From positions 124,001 through 188,000 of the forward strand of contig NZ_JACSPR010000002.1 of NCBI RefSeq assembly GCF_014837045.1: DNA of 64,000 bases, given 5' to 3'. Made by a program: the position numbers and the translations under genes. The notes below the pieces were generated by a model that was given only the letters and a program-made list of their open reading frames with translations, ran no database searches and was not told the origin of the DNA. Below are positions 9,391-19,129 of this stretch, one piece after another. Position 1 is the first letter of the stretch, and each line of letters begins with the position of its first letter. The DNA comes from Corynebacterium gallinarum (GTDB lineage Bacteria > Actinomycetota > Actinomycetes > Mycobacteriales > Mycobacteriaceae).

Positions 9391-10026
9391 TTACAAATCG
9401 ATGTTCCGTGGTCCGTAGAGACGATCACCGGCATCACCCAGACCGGGGACGATGTAGGCATCCTCGTTGAGTTCGGGATCGATGGCCGCGGTGACCAGGC
9501 GACACGGCAGGCCGGAGTTCTTCAGGGCATCCACACCCGGCTGCGCGGAAACCATGCAGATGGCGGTGATGTCGGTGGCGCCACGCTCAGCCAGCAGGCG
9601 GATGGCGTGCAGGAGGGAACCTCCGGTGGCCAGCATCGGATCAACGAGGAAGACGGGCTGATCACTGAGATCCTCCGGCAGGGCCTCCAGGTACGGGACC
9701 GGCTCATGGGTCTCCTCATCACGGGCCAGGCCGATGAAACCGACCTGGGCATCCGGGATCATGGACAGGGCGGGGTCGATCATGCCGAGACCGGCGCGGA
9801 TGATCGGAACGATGATCGGGGGGTTTTCCAGCCGGGTACCCTCGGCGACGGCGACGGGGGTGTGGGTGTCGAAATGCTCCACGGCGAGTTCGCGGGAGGC
9901 CTCGTAGATGAGCATGGCGCCCAGATCGGAGGCGGCGGCACGGAAGGCCGCGTTGTCGCTACGCTCATCGCGCATGAGGGTCAGCCGGCTTGCGACGAGG
10001 GGATGATTGACGATGGTGATGTCCAT
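9391..10026 (-). CDS. upp: Uracil phosphoribosyltransferase
   Basis: Pyrimidine salvage enzyme that makes UMP from uracil and PRPP. The 211-residue protein starts [16 protein letters not shown] and shows the family landmarks: IRAGLGM, the PRPP-binding loop [10 protein letters not shown], and the C-terminal uracil-binding [12 protein letters not shown]. The frame is open for 24 codons before the chosen ATG at 10026, but family alignment supports this start. The ribosome binding site is weak (GATGGG). No clear terminator lies between it and the XRE gene downstream on the same strand. Confidence 0.95.
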   Translation of the reverse strand: MDITIVNHPLVASRLTLMRDERSDNAAFRAAASDLGAMLIYEASRELAVEHFDTHTPVAVAEGTRLENPPIIVPIIRAGLGMIDPALSMIPDAQVGFIGLARDEETHEPVPYLEALPEDLSDQPVFLVDPMLATGGSLLHAIRLLAERGATDITAICMVSAQPGVDALKNSGLPCRLVTAAIDPELNEDAYIVPGLGDAGDRLYGPRNIDL

Positions 10027-10076
10027 GCCCATCATGTTAGGGCATGCGTGGGGGTGGCCAATTCGTCGAAAAGCAC

Positions 10077-10152
10077 CCCAGGGATGACCCTGGGACAATG
10101 TGGTAACACTTTCCCACCTCGTGGGAAACGTCGGTGTTTGCCCACCGGTGGG
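10077..10152. promoter_or_regulatory. Cluster of three short palindromes in the upp / nlpC intergenic region
   Basis: Three perfect inverted repeats occur within 76 bp: CCCAGGG-atga-CCCTGGG (10077-10094), TTTCCCAC-ctc-GTGGGAAA (10110-10128) and CCCACCGGTGGG (10141-10152). The last two share the TCCCAC/GTGGGA half-site. They lie between the divergent starts of upp and the NlpC/P60 pair, so they look like operator sites; the binding protein is unknown. Confidence 0.45.
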
Positions 10153-10185
10153 AACCTCCCGGGTGTTTGCACAGTCCTACCGGGC

Positions 10186-10473
10186 ATGAGGATGGATATC
10201 GATCACGCCCGCACACTCGCCCAGACACTGCTGCACCTGGAGTTAACACCGGTGGCCGGCTCCCCACCGCCGGACCCCGATCCCGGGGATAACGCATCCG
10301 GCTTCCACGGTGCCCTGGCAAAAGCCCTGGCCATCTATACCCGGAATGCCTCCACCCTGACCCGGACCACCCACCTGATGGCCGACAGTGCCCTGCACAC
10401 CCTCGACGTGGTGGGGTCCGTCGATGCCCGGCTCTCCGGTGATTTCCGGCAGAGGGCGGGGCAGCACCCATGA
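10186..10473 (+). CDS. Small helical protein, WXG100-sized, coupled to NlpC/P60 hydrolase
   Basis: A 95-residue protein of two predicted helices separated by a proline-rich loop ([10 protein letters not shown]). There is no signal peptide and no cysteine. I do not recognise a named family. Its size and helix-loop-helix plan resemble ESX/WXG100 substrates, but there is no WxG motif in the turn, so this is only an analogy. The stop codon overlaps the ATG of the next gene (ATGA), which implies translational coupling and a joint function. Start could be ATG 10186 or ATG 10192. Confidence 0.7.
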   Translation: MRMDIDHARTLAQTLLHLELTPVAGSPPPDPDPGDNASGFHGALAKALAIYTRNASTLTRTTHLMADSALHTLDVVGSVDARLSGDFRQRAGQHP

Positions 10474-11423
10474 TCGATCTCACCACGGCTGTGCGCCTGA
10501 TTTTAGGACATGCGCCCGCCCCGGTGCCGGAGGTGATCTTGCCCACCCTCCCGGATGTCAGCCCGGCCCTCGGCCTGGCCGCCGAGCTGGGCACCTCTCC
10601 CGCCGCACTGCTCACCCTCGCCGGTGAACTGGAGGGGCAACGCACGGTGATCATGGGTGCCCTGCGTGATGCCACGCCCCACCTGGAGGCCGCCCGCCTC
10701 GATCTGCACCACCTGGTCACCGACCTCATCCACCGGGTGCCCGCACTGCTGATGGAGTCCTGGTCCCCCAACCCCGGCGCGGCCGTGTCCGCCCGGATGC
10801 AGTTGATGGCCCTGCCCGGGATCTTCATCGACGCCGCCGCCTCCCGGGCGCTCGAGCTGGTCACCGCCCTGCAACCGGTGGCCGCCCGACTCGAGGAGAA
10901 GGTGGTGGCACTCCAGGCCGGTGAGATCGGGATGGTGCAGGAACCGGAGGCCACGGGGAGGACCGGGTTGGTTGCCCCGGTCCCGGGCCAGCCTGCAGAC
11001 GCCCCGGAGGAGATCAGCTACCAGCCCGCAGCTCACACAGCCCACACGGTCCACAGCACCGGGTCCAGCTCGGACTCACGGGCCACCGGGGAACAGGCGG
11101 TGGCCGCGGCACGCAGCATGATCGGGACACCGTATGTGTGGGGTGGCACCACACCGGGTGGGTTCGACTGCAGCGGCCTGACCCAGTGGGCGTGGCGGGA
11201 GGCCGGGGTGGAGATCCCCCGCACCGCGGATCAGCAGGCGGTGGGCCGACAGGTTGCCTATGAGGACCTACAACCCGGGGATCTGCTCATCTGGGATGGG
11301 CACGCCGCGATGTACGCCGGTGAGGGCCAGATCATCGAGGCCGGAAACCCGGTGCAGACCAACCCGGTGCGGACCTCCAACATGGGTATGGCCTTCCACG
11401 GCTTCTACCGGCCGACCGGTTAA
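10470..11423 (+). CDS. NlpC/P60-family peptidoglycan hydrolase without Sec signal
   Basis: A 317-residue protein. Residues 1-150 are helical with no recognised domain; residues about 205-317 are an NlpC/P60 (C40) cysteine peptidase with [10 protein letters not shown] (nucleophile Cys234) and the catalytic His278 in [10 protein letters not shown]. Such enzymes cut gamma-D-Glu-mDAP bonds in cell-wall peptides, so it must act outside the membrane, yet the N-terminus ([16 protein letters not shown]) has no Sec signal peptide. Coupling to the small helical protein suggests a shared, perhaps type VII-like, export route; that is inference. The start overlaps the previous stop by four bases. Confidence 0.85.
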   Translation: MIDLTTAVRLILGHAPAPVPEVILPTLPDVSPALGLAAELGTSPAALLTLAGELEGQRTVIMGALRDATPHLEAARLDLHHLVTDLIHRVPALLMESWSPNPGAAVSARMQLMALPGIFIDAAASRALELVTALQPVAARLEEKVVALQAGEIGMVQEPEATGRTGLVAPVPGQPADAPEEISYQPAAHTAHTVHSTGSSSDSRATGEQAVAAARSMIGTPYVWGGTTPGGFDCSGLTQWAWREAGVEIPRTADQQAVGRQVAYEDLQPGDLLIWDGHAAMYAGEGQIIEAGNPVQTNPVRTSNMGMAFHGFYRPTG

Positions 11424-11501
11424 CCCCACCTGACTGCGGTTTCCCTCCTATCGGTAGAGATAGGTGACGGAGAAATATCTCACCGGCTAGGATTTAGCAG
11501 C

Positions 11502-12731
11502 ATGGCTGAAAATGGAATCGTTCCCGTTAGACTCTCCCTCACTGAAGGTGACTTCTACACCCTCTGGGCCCCCAGCTGGAGGGAGCACGGCAGTGAGTGG
11601 CAGGCGTTTCTCGGTGCGAATGAGGAGCTGTATGTCTTCAACTCCCCTGAGGAACTGCTTGTCTTCCTCGAATCCGATTCCCGCCACGATCTGACCTCGC
11701 ACCCCGGGTGGGCATCCTTCAACGCCGGTGACGCGACCCGCGTAGTCCCGGATGACAATGAGCAGCACGATATCATCGGTGCTCCCGCCCTGTTGGCAGA
11801 ACGTCCCTCCTATGTCAATGTCAAGACCATCTCCCGCATCTTCGCGGTGGTGCGCAGCCTGGGCAATGTCACCTCCGCCATGCCGGTCAGTGGTTTCTTC
11901 TCCTCCCACTCTGTGCTTGGCAATGTGGACCGCGGTGCCGACCACTTCTCCGGCCCCAACGGCCTCGGGGAGTGGTCCGCCATCGGTCGCGCGGTCCTGA
12001 CCAACTGGTCAGGAGTGGTGGATGCACTCGATGAGTGCGTCACCGTCAAGGAGGTGGACAAGGTCTTCGTCGACGATGCCGCCACCCGCATCCGCGAGGC
12101 TCAGGCCGCCCGTGAGGCAGCCCGCGAGGCGGAGGAGCAGATCGCCAAGGAGGAGGCCGAAAAGGTTGATCCTTATGACACCTCCGCGTGGGGCCTGGCC
12201 GGCATCGACCCGATCAAGATCAGCATCGACGGTCGTTCCGTCTACACCCTGCGCACCTACATCGAGGGCCAGCCGGTGTTCCTGGGCAAGTTCGGTGAGA
12301 TCTTCACCTTCAACAGTCAGAAGGCCCTGCTGCGCTGGCTGGTGGAACACGACGACCACGACCTGGCCCGCGCCGCCACCTGGCCCGACCTCATGCTGGG
12401 TGTCAACGCCGGTGAAACCGACCTGCTGGTCCACAGCGACAATGTATACTCCTTCAACGGCCTGGCCCAGGACATCAACACCTCCGTGGATGCCGTTGAC
12501 ACCACACAGATGGGTCGCGCCTATGAGCTCATGGCCGACGCCGCCGACTGGGCCGGTGATGACTCCATGAACTCCTACTTCCTGGCCAACCCCCGGATGC
12601 AGGATTACATCTCCTACATGCTCGGTTCCGGTGACACTGCCGGTTATGTCCCGCACGCCCCCTTCAACGATCACTCCCAGTCCTGGCGTGAACTGGAAGA
12701 CATGCTGACCAAGCGTTTCTCCAAGTTTTAA
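11502..12731 (+). CDS. Conserved protein with an internal duplication and a central coiled coil
   Basis: A 409-residue soluble protein, function unknown. Two related halves are visible: residues about 18-120 (FYTLWAP... EELYVFNSPEELLVFL ... GDATRVV) and about 235-340 (VYTLRTY... EIFTFNSQKALLRWL ... GETDLLV). Both pair an F-N-S beta turn with a helix, then a H/D-DL segment. They are joined by a charged helix of REAQAAREAAREAEEQIAKE type (about 195-225), likely a coiled coil. I recall similar proteins only from Corynebacterium and relatives. No signal peptide or membrane segment. It is monocistronic, with a hairpin downstream. Confidence 0.8.
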   Translation: MAENGIVPVRLSLTEGDFYTLWAPSWREHGSEWQAFLGANEELYVFNSPEELLVFLESDSRHDLTSHPGWASFNAGDATRVVPDDNEQHDIIGAPALLAERPSYVNVKTISRIFAVVRSLGNVTSAMPVSGFFSSHSVLGNVDRGADHFSGPNGLGEWSAIGRAVLTNWSGVVDALDECVTVKEVDKVFVDDAATRIREAQAAREAAREAEEQIAKEEAEKVDPYDTSAWGLAGIDPIKISIDGRSVYTLRTYIEGQPVFLGKFGEIFTFNSQKALLRWLVEHDDHDLARAATWPDLMLGVNAGETDLLVHSDNVYSFNGLAQDINTSVDAVDTTQMGRAYELMADAADWAGDDSMNSYFLANPRMQDYISYMLGSGDTAGYVPHAPFNDHSQSWRELEDMLTKRFSKF

Positions 12732-13173
12732 GAGGTTGCGCCTGTCCGGTGGCAGGTTGAGCCCACTATTGCCCTGTGATGGATCGCATTGGCGGTCTAT
12801 CACAGGGCATACGAATTTCAGCCACTCTTATCCCCCACCAGGGCCGCCCTTGTGGTGGTTGGGCATTGTTCCACTGGACTCCCGAACCCCAACTGTAGAA
12901 CAGCGCCCGCGCGCAGAAGCTGGCAGAGACTAAGATCACCGCGTTGATCACCGCTCCTTTAGGCTTCCACTCAGGAAAACGTCATAGAACTAGCTCCTGA
13001 CTACTGACGGGACTCATATCACCAGGTGTTGACTGCCCCCAGTTGCCGCGACCCAACTGACATTCAGAGTGGTCCCCTGTCACACTGCCCCCAAAAAACA
13101 GGTCTTGTCGGCTTTCTGTAGACCACAGGAGAATGAATGTAGTCCCACTTTCCAGATCAAAAGGAGTTTGACG
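12732..13173. other. Intergenic region of about 440 bases
   Basis: It contains a hairpin at 12770-12809 and then about 360 bases in which I find no convincing gene; short frames on both strands lack ribosome binding sites. Base composition falls below that of the flanking coding sequence, and the region ends in the AAAGGAG that serves the small zinc-ribbon gene. Confidence 0.4.
12770..12809 (+). terminator. Hairpin after the duplicated-domain gene
   Basis: TGCCCTGTGAT and its exact complement, 11-bp arms with an 18-nt loop, about 40 bases past the stop codon. There is no T-tract, so it is a probable but not certain terminator. Confidence 0.5.
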
Positions 13174-13317
13174 GTGTTCTACTACGATGCTTCCCCCTCT
13201 CAAAATGGCAACGCCAACGTCCGACGCGTGTGTAAGAACAACAAGTGCAATGGCACCTTCTACGTCACTGCCAACGCGCAGTGGTTCCGCTGCCCACACT
13301 GCGGGCACAACCAGTAG
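13174..13317 (+). CDS. 47-residue zinc-ribbon protein
   Basis: A very small protein: VFYYDASPSQNGNANVRRVC..., with a CxxxxC knuckle (CKNNKC) and a CxxC knuckle (CPHC) separated by a short beta segment, ending GHNQ. This four-cysteine ribbon is expected to bind one zinc ion and could bind nucleic acid, as phage Mu Com-type proteins do, but no specific family is recognised. The GTG start at 13174 has AAAGGAG nine bases before it, better than any upstream start in the longer frame. No partner gene is evident. Confidence 0.65.
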   Translation: MFYYDASPSQNGNANVRRVCKNNKCNGTFYVTANAQWFRCPHCGHNQ

Positions 13318-13531
13318 CGAATCACCAGGGACCGGGATGGGCGCCACACCACCCCCTGTGAAATCACAAACTGCTGCCCGGGGTTATGCCCGCCACAACT
13401 TATGCCTCAGGCATGCACGACGCACTCTTAACGTAATCCCATACTGCTTTTTAGTTCGTGGACTGATTCCTGAATGCCCCTGGCGTACACGGGAAATGGA
13501 CCATGAGTGTGAAAGCGAAAGGCAAACTACC

Positions 13532-14197
13532 GTGACGCAAAGCCTCATCAACCCCACCATTCACGATCTTCTACTGCAGCTCAGCTTCACGTGGGCAGAC
13601 GCAGAAGAGGTTTATGGCACCAGCACCAAGATTGAGGAGACCGGAGTCTCCCAACCTATCTTTCTTCTCCCCAGAAACGGAAAGTTTCTCATTCTTTGCT
13701 GGATCGGAGAACGCCAAGAACTTGAGCCAGCCTTCCTCGAAGGTGCCCGCACGGATAATGACGGATACAGTGTCGAGATCTTCTATCAGAATAGTGCTCT
13801 CTGCGATGCTAGTACCTCGATCGCCGAAGCAGAAGAAGACCTGAAAGGGTTCATTGACAGAGTATTTGCTCTAGCCAAATACACGGCCCACCTGGATGAG
13901 CAGATCAACCGGAATATCACCCGCTTCAATGAATTGCTCAACGAATGGGATCCCTACTTCAAGAATTCTGAAACCCTTACTCACCCCGAAGCTGCATATG
14001 TCATTCCACTCCTGAAAGAGAGCCTGGATCTTCGTCCCTCCAGGGACATGTGGAACTGGATGAGCGGATCAGCCGCCGGATTCGAACAATACCAATGGGC
14101 GATTGGAGTAGAAGAGAAACTGGGGAATCAGCCCTGGTCCCCGGTTGATTCGTTCCTTAGGGAGTACGGTGAGGCACGTGGGTGGAAGCTGAGCTGA
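13532..14197 (+). CDS. Hypothetical protein of about 221 residues, atypical composition
   Basis: Starts VTQSLINPTIHDLLLQLSF from GTG 13532, with AAAGG upstream; an ATG at 13496 (MDHECESERQ) is an alternative. The protein is soluble, acidic, and rich in aromatic residues (LILCWIGERQELEP, DMWNWMSGSAAGFEQYQW). I do not recognise it. Codon use is clearly more AT-rich than in the genes on either side, suggesting acquisition from elsewhere. There are no neighbours on the strand close enough for an operon. Confidence 0.65.
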   Translation: MTQSLINPTIHDLLLQLSFTWADAEEVYGTSTKIEETGVSQPIFLLPRNGKFLILCWIGERQELEPAFLEGARTDNDGYSVEIFYQNSALCDASTSIAEAEEDLKGFIDRVFALAKYTAHLDEQINRNITRFNELLNEWDPYFKNSETLTHPEAAYVIPLLKESLDLRPSRDMWNWMSGSAAGFEQYQWAIGVEEKLGNQPWSPVDSFLREYGEARGWKLS

Positions 14198-14336
14198 ACC
14201 ATCCCCCCGACGGTGGTGAGAACGGTAGAACCGATCCGGATATCGATACCGCCATCCGAGTGTTCTTCCGCAGAGTCACGGGTCTATTTCGGCCTATCAC
14301 TCAGCCCTTACCGGACAGCGGTACTATTTAGTCCCC

Positions 14337-15644
14337 ATGAGGACAACCCTTGTGGCGGTTACCACCGCACTCACCATCGCCCTGTCGCCCACCCTCGGCG
14401 CAGCCACCGCCCAGGACACTCTCCCACCGGAGCCCTCTCCACCGGCGGTGACCGCGGAGAATGCTGAAACCCTGGACGAGCAGCAGGACGACGGTCAACC
14501 CACCACCCGGGAGCGGGCACCGGACACTGATGACTGCCCGCACCTGGAGTCCCCCGCCACCGCTCGCACCACCTCCGAGGCGGTCGCACCCGGTGGCCGG
14601 GCACCGGTTGTCCTGCCGGTCCCCGAGGTACCCGCCGGTGGCCCGCTCATGGCCAGCTGCGGTGTCATCGCCCCGGCGGGTTTCACACTGCCGGAGAATC
14701 AGACGGCCTCTGCCTGGATGGTCTTCGACCTGGATTCCGGGGAGATCCTCGCCGCCAAGGATCCTCACGGCCGGTACCGTCCCGCCAGCATCATCAAGGC
14801 GCTGATCGGTCTGATCGCCATTGAGCAGCTCGACCCGGCGCAGAAGGTGACCGGCACCTGGGATGCCGCCAATATCGAGGGTTCCCGGGTCGGTGTCGGT
14901 GAGGGTGGTGAATACACCGTCGATGAGCTCCTGCACGGTCTGCTGCTGGCCAGTGGCAATGACGCCGCCTATCTGCTGGCGCAGGAACTCGGTGGCGATG
15001 AGGCCACCCTGGAGATGGTCAATGAGCGGGCCCGTGAGATCGGCACCCAGGACACCTTCGTGGCCACCTACTCCGGCCTGGATGCGCCGGGGATGTCCAC
15101 CTCGGCCTATGACATGGCCCTGATCTATCAGCACGCATGGGAAAATGCGCGTTTCGCGGAGATCGTGGACACCGAGTTCGTCGACTTCCCCGGCTGGGGC
15201 GACAACGAGGGATTCCAGGTGTGGAATGACAACGGCCTGTTCATGAATGACCCGGACGGCATCGGCGGCAAAACCGGTTACACCGATGACGCCAACCACA
15301 CCTTCGTCGGTGCGCTCAACCGCGAGGGACGCCGCATCGGTGCTGTCATCCTAGACACCACCATCGACAAGGGGCGTCCCTGGGAGCAGGCCAGGGAGCT
15401 TATCGACGCCTCCCTGGTCACCCTCCCGGGCGAAGGTGTGGGGCAGCTCGGGCAGCCGGGTGAGGAGGAGAACACCACTCCCACCCAGCGCCCCGAACCG
15501 TCAGCCTCCCCCGCCCCGCAGGCGCAGGACGGTCAGGACACCACCGCCCTGGACATCGCGCGGGTGGTACTGCCGATCAGCACCATCGTGGTGCTGCTGC
15601 TCGCCGCACTGGCGTGGACCTTCGGACGCAGGCGCCGGGGGTAG
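14337..15644 (+). CDS. dacB: Penicillin-binding D-alanyl-D-alanine carboxypeptidase (DacB type)
   Basis: Serine D,D-carboxypeptidase (S11 family) that trims the terminal D-Ala of peptidoglycan stem peptides outside the membrane. It has a signal peptide (MRTTLVAVTTALTIALSPTL, cleavage near AATAQ), a disordered Pro/Thr-rich stretch, then the three catalytic motifs: S151-I-I-K154, S206-G-N and K312-T-G. A C-terminal membrane helix (VVLPISTIVVLLLAALAWTF) followed by RRRRG anchors it. All active-site residues are present. It is convergent with the RDD gene, leaving only five bases between stops. M. tuberculosis dacB1 likewise lies near a yihY-trpS pair. Confidence 0.92.
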   Translation: MRTTLVAVTTALTIALSPTLGAATAQDTLPPEPSPPAVTAENAETLDEQQDDGQPTTRERAPDTDDCPHLESPATARTTSEAVAPGGRAPVVLPVPEVPAGGPLMASCGVIAPAGFTLPENQTASAWMVFDLDSGEILAAKDPHGRYRPASIIKALIGLIAIEQLDPAQKVTGTWDAANIEGSRVGVGEGGEYTVDELLHGLLLASGNDAAYLLAQELGGDEATLEMVNERAREIGTQDTFVATYSGLDAPGMSTSAYDMALIYQHAWENARFAEIVDTEFVDFPGWGDNEGFQVWNDNGLFMNDPDGIGGKTGYTDDANHTFVGALNREGRRIGAVILDTTIDKGRPWEQARELIDASLVTLPGEGVGQLGQPGEEENTTPTQRPEPSASPAPQAQDGQDTTALDIARVVLPISTIVVLLLAALAWTFGRRRRG

Positions 15645-15649
15645 CTCCC

Positions 15650-16549
15650 CTAACCCTGTTTCTTCACCACCTCGGCGTTGGCCAACTTGTCGTGGCCACC
15701 GCGCATGTTGTTCTCCTCATTGATCTGGCTGCCGTAGTAACCGGCCATCACCAGGGTGACGATGCTGGCCGGGGGCACCAGGTTGAGGAACTTCCACCAG
15801 TTGCGCTTCAGGGAGGCCTGGGCGGACAGACGGGAATGGGTGTCCACATCGCGGACCTCATATCCGAAGAATTTCTTGGCCGGTGTGGCACCCATGACGG
15901 TCTCGGAACCCACCACGTAGGCAATCATCACCAGAGCGGTGACGATCCACCCACCGAACGCATTCATCCCGAGAATCCCCACGATGATGCCCGAGGCCAT
16001 GGATGCCAGGATGAGATCCAACCAGGCCATACCCAGGCGGGCGCCGGCGGTGGGGCGCTGCACATTCATGGTGTGGTCGAATCCGAAGGGAGCCACCTGG
16101 GAGGCACTGAACGCCGAGGATCCCGCCATCGAACTGTGGACCTGCTGGTCGAAGGGGTTGAAGGCGGGTGAGGAATACTCCGCGGTGGGCTGGCCGAACT
16201 GGTACCCGAAGGTGGTGTCCGGTTCCGGCTGCGGGGCGGGTTGCGGAGTCTGGTGGAACGACTGCTGTGGGGGTGCATCGGGAATGGTGCCGAAGTTACC
16301 GAGGTGCTGGATCTGATCCCAGGTCAGGGGTGTGCCGGAGTCCAGTTTTTCGTCGTAAAGCGCCCGCCTGGTGGGGTCGTTGAGCACCGAGAACGCCATC
16401 ACCGTCTGGGTGCGACGGGGATCATCGGGAAGCACACCCATCTGCTCCAGGCGCAGATCCCGGGCGGACAGGACGATCCCGAGCGCATCACAGTCATCTC
16501 TCCGATCGAGATCAAACGCGGTGTACAGGTTGGGCAGATTCGTGTTCAT
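15650..16549 (-). CDS. RDD-family membrane protein with degenerate J-like N-terminus
   Basis: A 299-residue protein starting MNTNLPNLYTAFDLDR at ATG 16549. Residues about 1-75 resemble a DnaJ J-domain (NLYTAFDL ... FSVLNDPTRRALYDEKL) but the catalytic HPD tripeptide is missing. A Gln/Pro/Phe-rich linker follows, and then an RDD domain with three membrane helices (AGARLGMAWLDLILAS ... GATPAKKFFGYEVRD). The function is unknown; RDD proteins are proposed transporters. The AGAAGG before the ATG is very close to it. The gene follows yihY on the same strand but is separated from it by a hairpin. Confidence 0.8.
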   Translation of the reverse strand: MNTNLPNLYTAFDLDRRDDCDALGIVLSARDLRLEQMGVLPDDPRRTQTVMAFSVLNDPTRRALYDEKLDSGTPLTWDQIQHLGNFGTIPDAPPQQSFHQTPQPAPQPEPDTTFGYQFGQPTAEYSSPAFNPFDQQVHSSMAGSSAFSASQVAPFGFDHTMNVQRPTAGARLGMAWLDLILASMASGIIVGILGMNAFGGWIVTALVMIAYVVGSETVMGATPAKKFFGYEVRDVDTHSRLSAQASLKRNWWKFLNLVPPASIVTLVMAGYYGSQINEENNMRGGHDKLANAEVVKKQG

Positions 16550-16567
16550 ACCTTCTACTCTATGCAA

Positions 16568-16600
16568 CAGGGCATCCCCCGGGAATCGGGGAATGCCCTG
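16568..16600 (-). terminator. Hairpin after yihY
   Basis: CAGGGCATCCCCC pairs with GGGGAATGCCCTG, one mismatch, 7-nt loop, lying between the yihY stop and the RDD gene start. No T-tract follows beyond a TTG, so strength is uncertain. Confidence 0.6.
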
Positions 16601-16630
16601 AACGTCCACCCAACCTGCGGGTCCTGGCGA

Positions 16631-17716
16631 TTACTTCCTGCGCAGCAGCGCGAGCGCACCGGCAGCAGCCGCGCCCACGGCCACACCGATGCCGACGTTG
16701 CGGGCGGACTCCACCGGCGGTGCCTCGGGGGAGATCTCATTGCGCACCCGGATCACCGCGGGCTCCGGGGTGGGCACCGCGGCCAGACGCATGGATTCCT
16801 CACTGGTGGCGGCCCAGGCGGAGCAGTACATCAGGATGCGCCACACCAGGTAGAGCACCACCATGATGCCGATGATCGGACCGAAGGTGGCACCCGCCGG
16901 GTTGCCCAGGGCGTTGGAGGCCAGCACGGAAGCCAGCTGCTTGACCACCTCGAAGGCCAGCGCACCGAACAGCGCCCCCTGGACGGCGGATTTGAGCGGC
17001 ACCTTGGTGCGTGGCAGGAATTTGATCAGCCAGAAGAACACCAGGAAGTTGGCCAGAATACCGACCAGCAGCGCCACCGTCCAGGTGATCACGTTGATTC
17101 CGGGGATGTCCCCGAACCCGACCCATTCCAGCAGGGTGGTGGTCAGACCGGAGGCACCGATTGCGGTGACGCCGAAGGCGATGGCGAGGGCGAGCAGGAG
17201 AAGAATCAGACCGAGCAGGTCATTGAGCTTCTTCATCACGAAGTTGCCCTCGGTGGGGTCCAGTGACCACATGCGGCTGACACCGAACCGGAGGTTGTTC
17301 ATCCACCCCAGTCCCGACCATAGGGCCGTCAGACCACCGATGCCCAACACCGCACCACGCTGGGCGATCGCGCTCTCCAGGATACTGTTGACGGTGTCGC
17401 CGACCTCACCGTCGAATGCCCCCGCGATCTCCTCCTGCACCCGGGTCAGCAGATCCGGGTTGCCGGCGAGGACGACACCGAGCAGTCCGAAACCGAGCAT
17501 TGCAATGGGGAATACGGACAGCACCGAGAAGTAGGTGATGCCCGCGGAGAGCTGGTTGCCACCCTTGGAGCTGAACCGCTCCTGCATGCGCATGATGTGA
17601 TCGAACCATTCGTACTTGTCCCGCATCTTGTCGACGAAGCCGGGGTCATCCTCGTTGATGCGCTCGATGCCGAAATCGTCGGTGTTCCGTTCGTCTGGCG
17701 AGGTTCTTGTGGCCAT
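16631..17716 (-). CDS. YihY/BrkB-family inner membrane protein
   Basis: A 361-residue integral membrane protein of the YihY/UPF0761 family (once wrongly called ribonuclease BN). About six hydrophobic helices are visible, with the family signatures GGNQLSAGITYFSVLSVFP near residue 52 and a membrane segment with LWSGLGWMNNL. A charged N-terminal tail precedes the helices, and a last helix near the C-terminus ends in LLRRK. Function is unproven. It lies downstream of trpS on the same strand behind a terminator, the same neighbour relation as in M. tuberculosis (Rv3335c-Rv3336c). Confidence 0.9.
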   Translation of the reverse strand: MATRTSPDERNTDDFGIERINEDDPGFVDKMRDKYEWFDHIMRMQERFSSKGGNQLSAGITYFSVLSVFPIAMLGFGLLGVVLAGNPDLLTRVQEEIAGAFDGEVGDTVNSILESAIAQRGAVLGIGGLTALWSGLGWMNNLRFGVSRMWSLDPTEGNFVMKKLNDLLGLILLLLALAIAFGVTAIGASGLTTTLLEWVGFGDIPGINVITWTVALLVGILANFLVFFWLIKFLPRTKVPLKSAVQGALFGALAFEVVKQLASVLASNALGNPAGATFGPIIGIMVVLYLVWRILMYCSAWAATSEESMRLAAVPTPEPAVIRVRNEISPEAPPVESARNVGIGVAVGAAAAGALALLRRK

Positions 17717-17815
17717 GAGGGTGTTGATCCTTCGAGGGTCTCAGGGAGATTCCCGAGGCGATTGCTCCGGGGGTTCTCGGCGGGCGGTGTGGACAGATAC
17801 CCCCAAGGATAGGAA

Positions 17816-17850
17816 AATCCGGCCACCGAGGCTCGTCGCGTGGCCGGATT
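17816..17850 (-). terminator. Rho-independent terminator of trpS
   Basis: AATCCGGCCAC and its exact complement, 11-bp arms, 13-nt loop. On the minus strand the stem runs into TTTTCC. It sits 45 bases past the trpS stop. Confidence 0.8.
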
Positions 17851-17894
17851 GTAATAATCACCCGGTTACCAGCAGTGCTGATACACCTGGGTTG

Positions 17895-18950
<1,056 letters not shown>

Positions 18951-19129
18951 TCACCCGCAGGTGCCAGGCTGGGGTGAGGCGAGGTTAGCTGCTGGGCGGA
19001 GGGCGTCGATGTCCCCGGGTTTTAAGATGATCTTTATGCAGTGGTCACCCGAAAGTTTGGGGTTTTGCTCATCCGGTTGGCTAAGCTGGTCAGGTACTCT
19101 TTTAAACGTAATTTTCATTAAGGGATGTA

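Noticed and set aside
18976..18994. AGGTTAGC half-site near trpS considered as a DtxR box
   Set aside because: Only about 8 of 19 positions match; the other half is absent.
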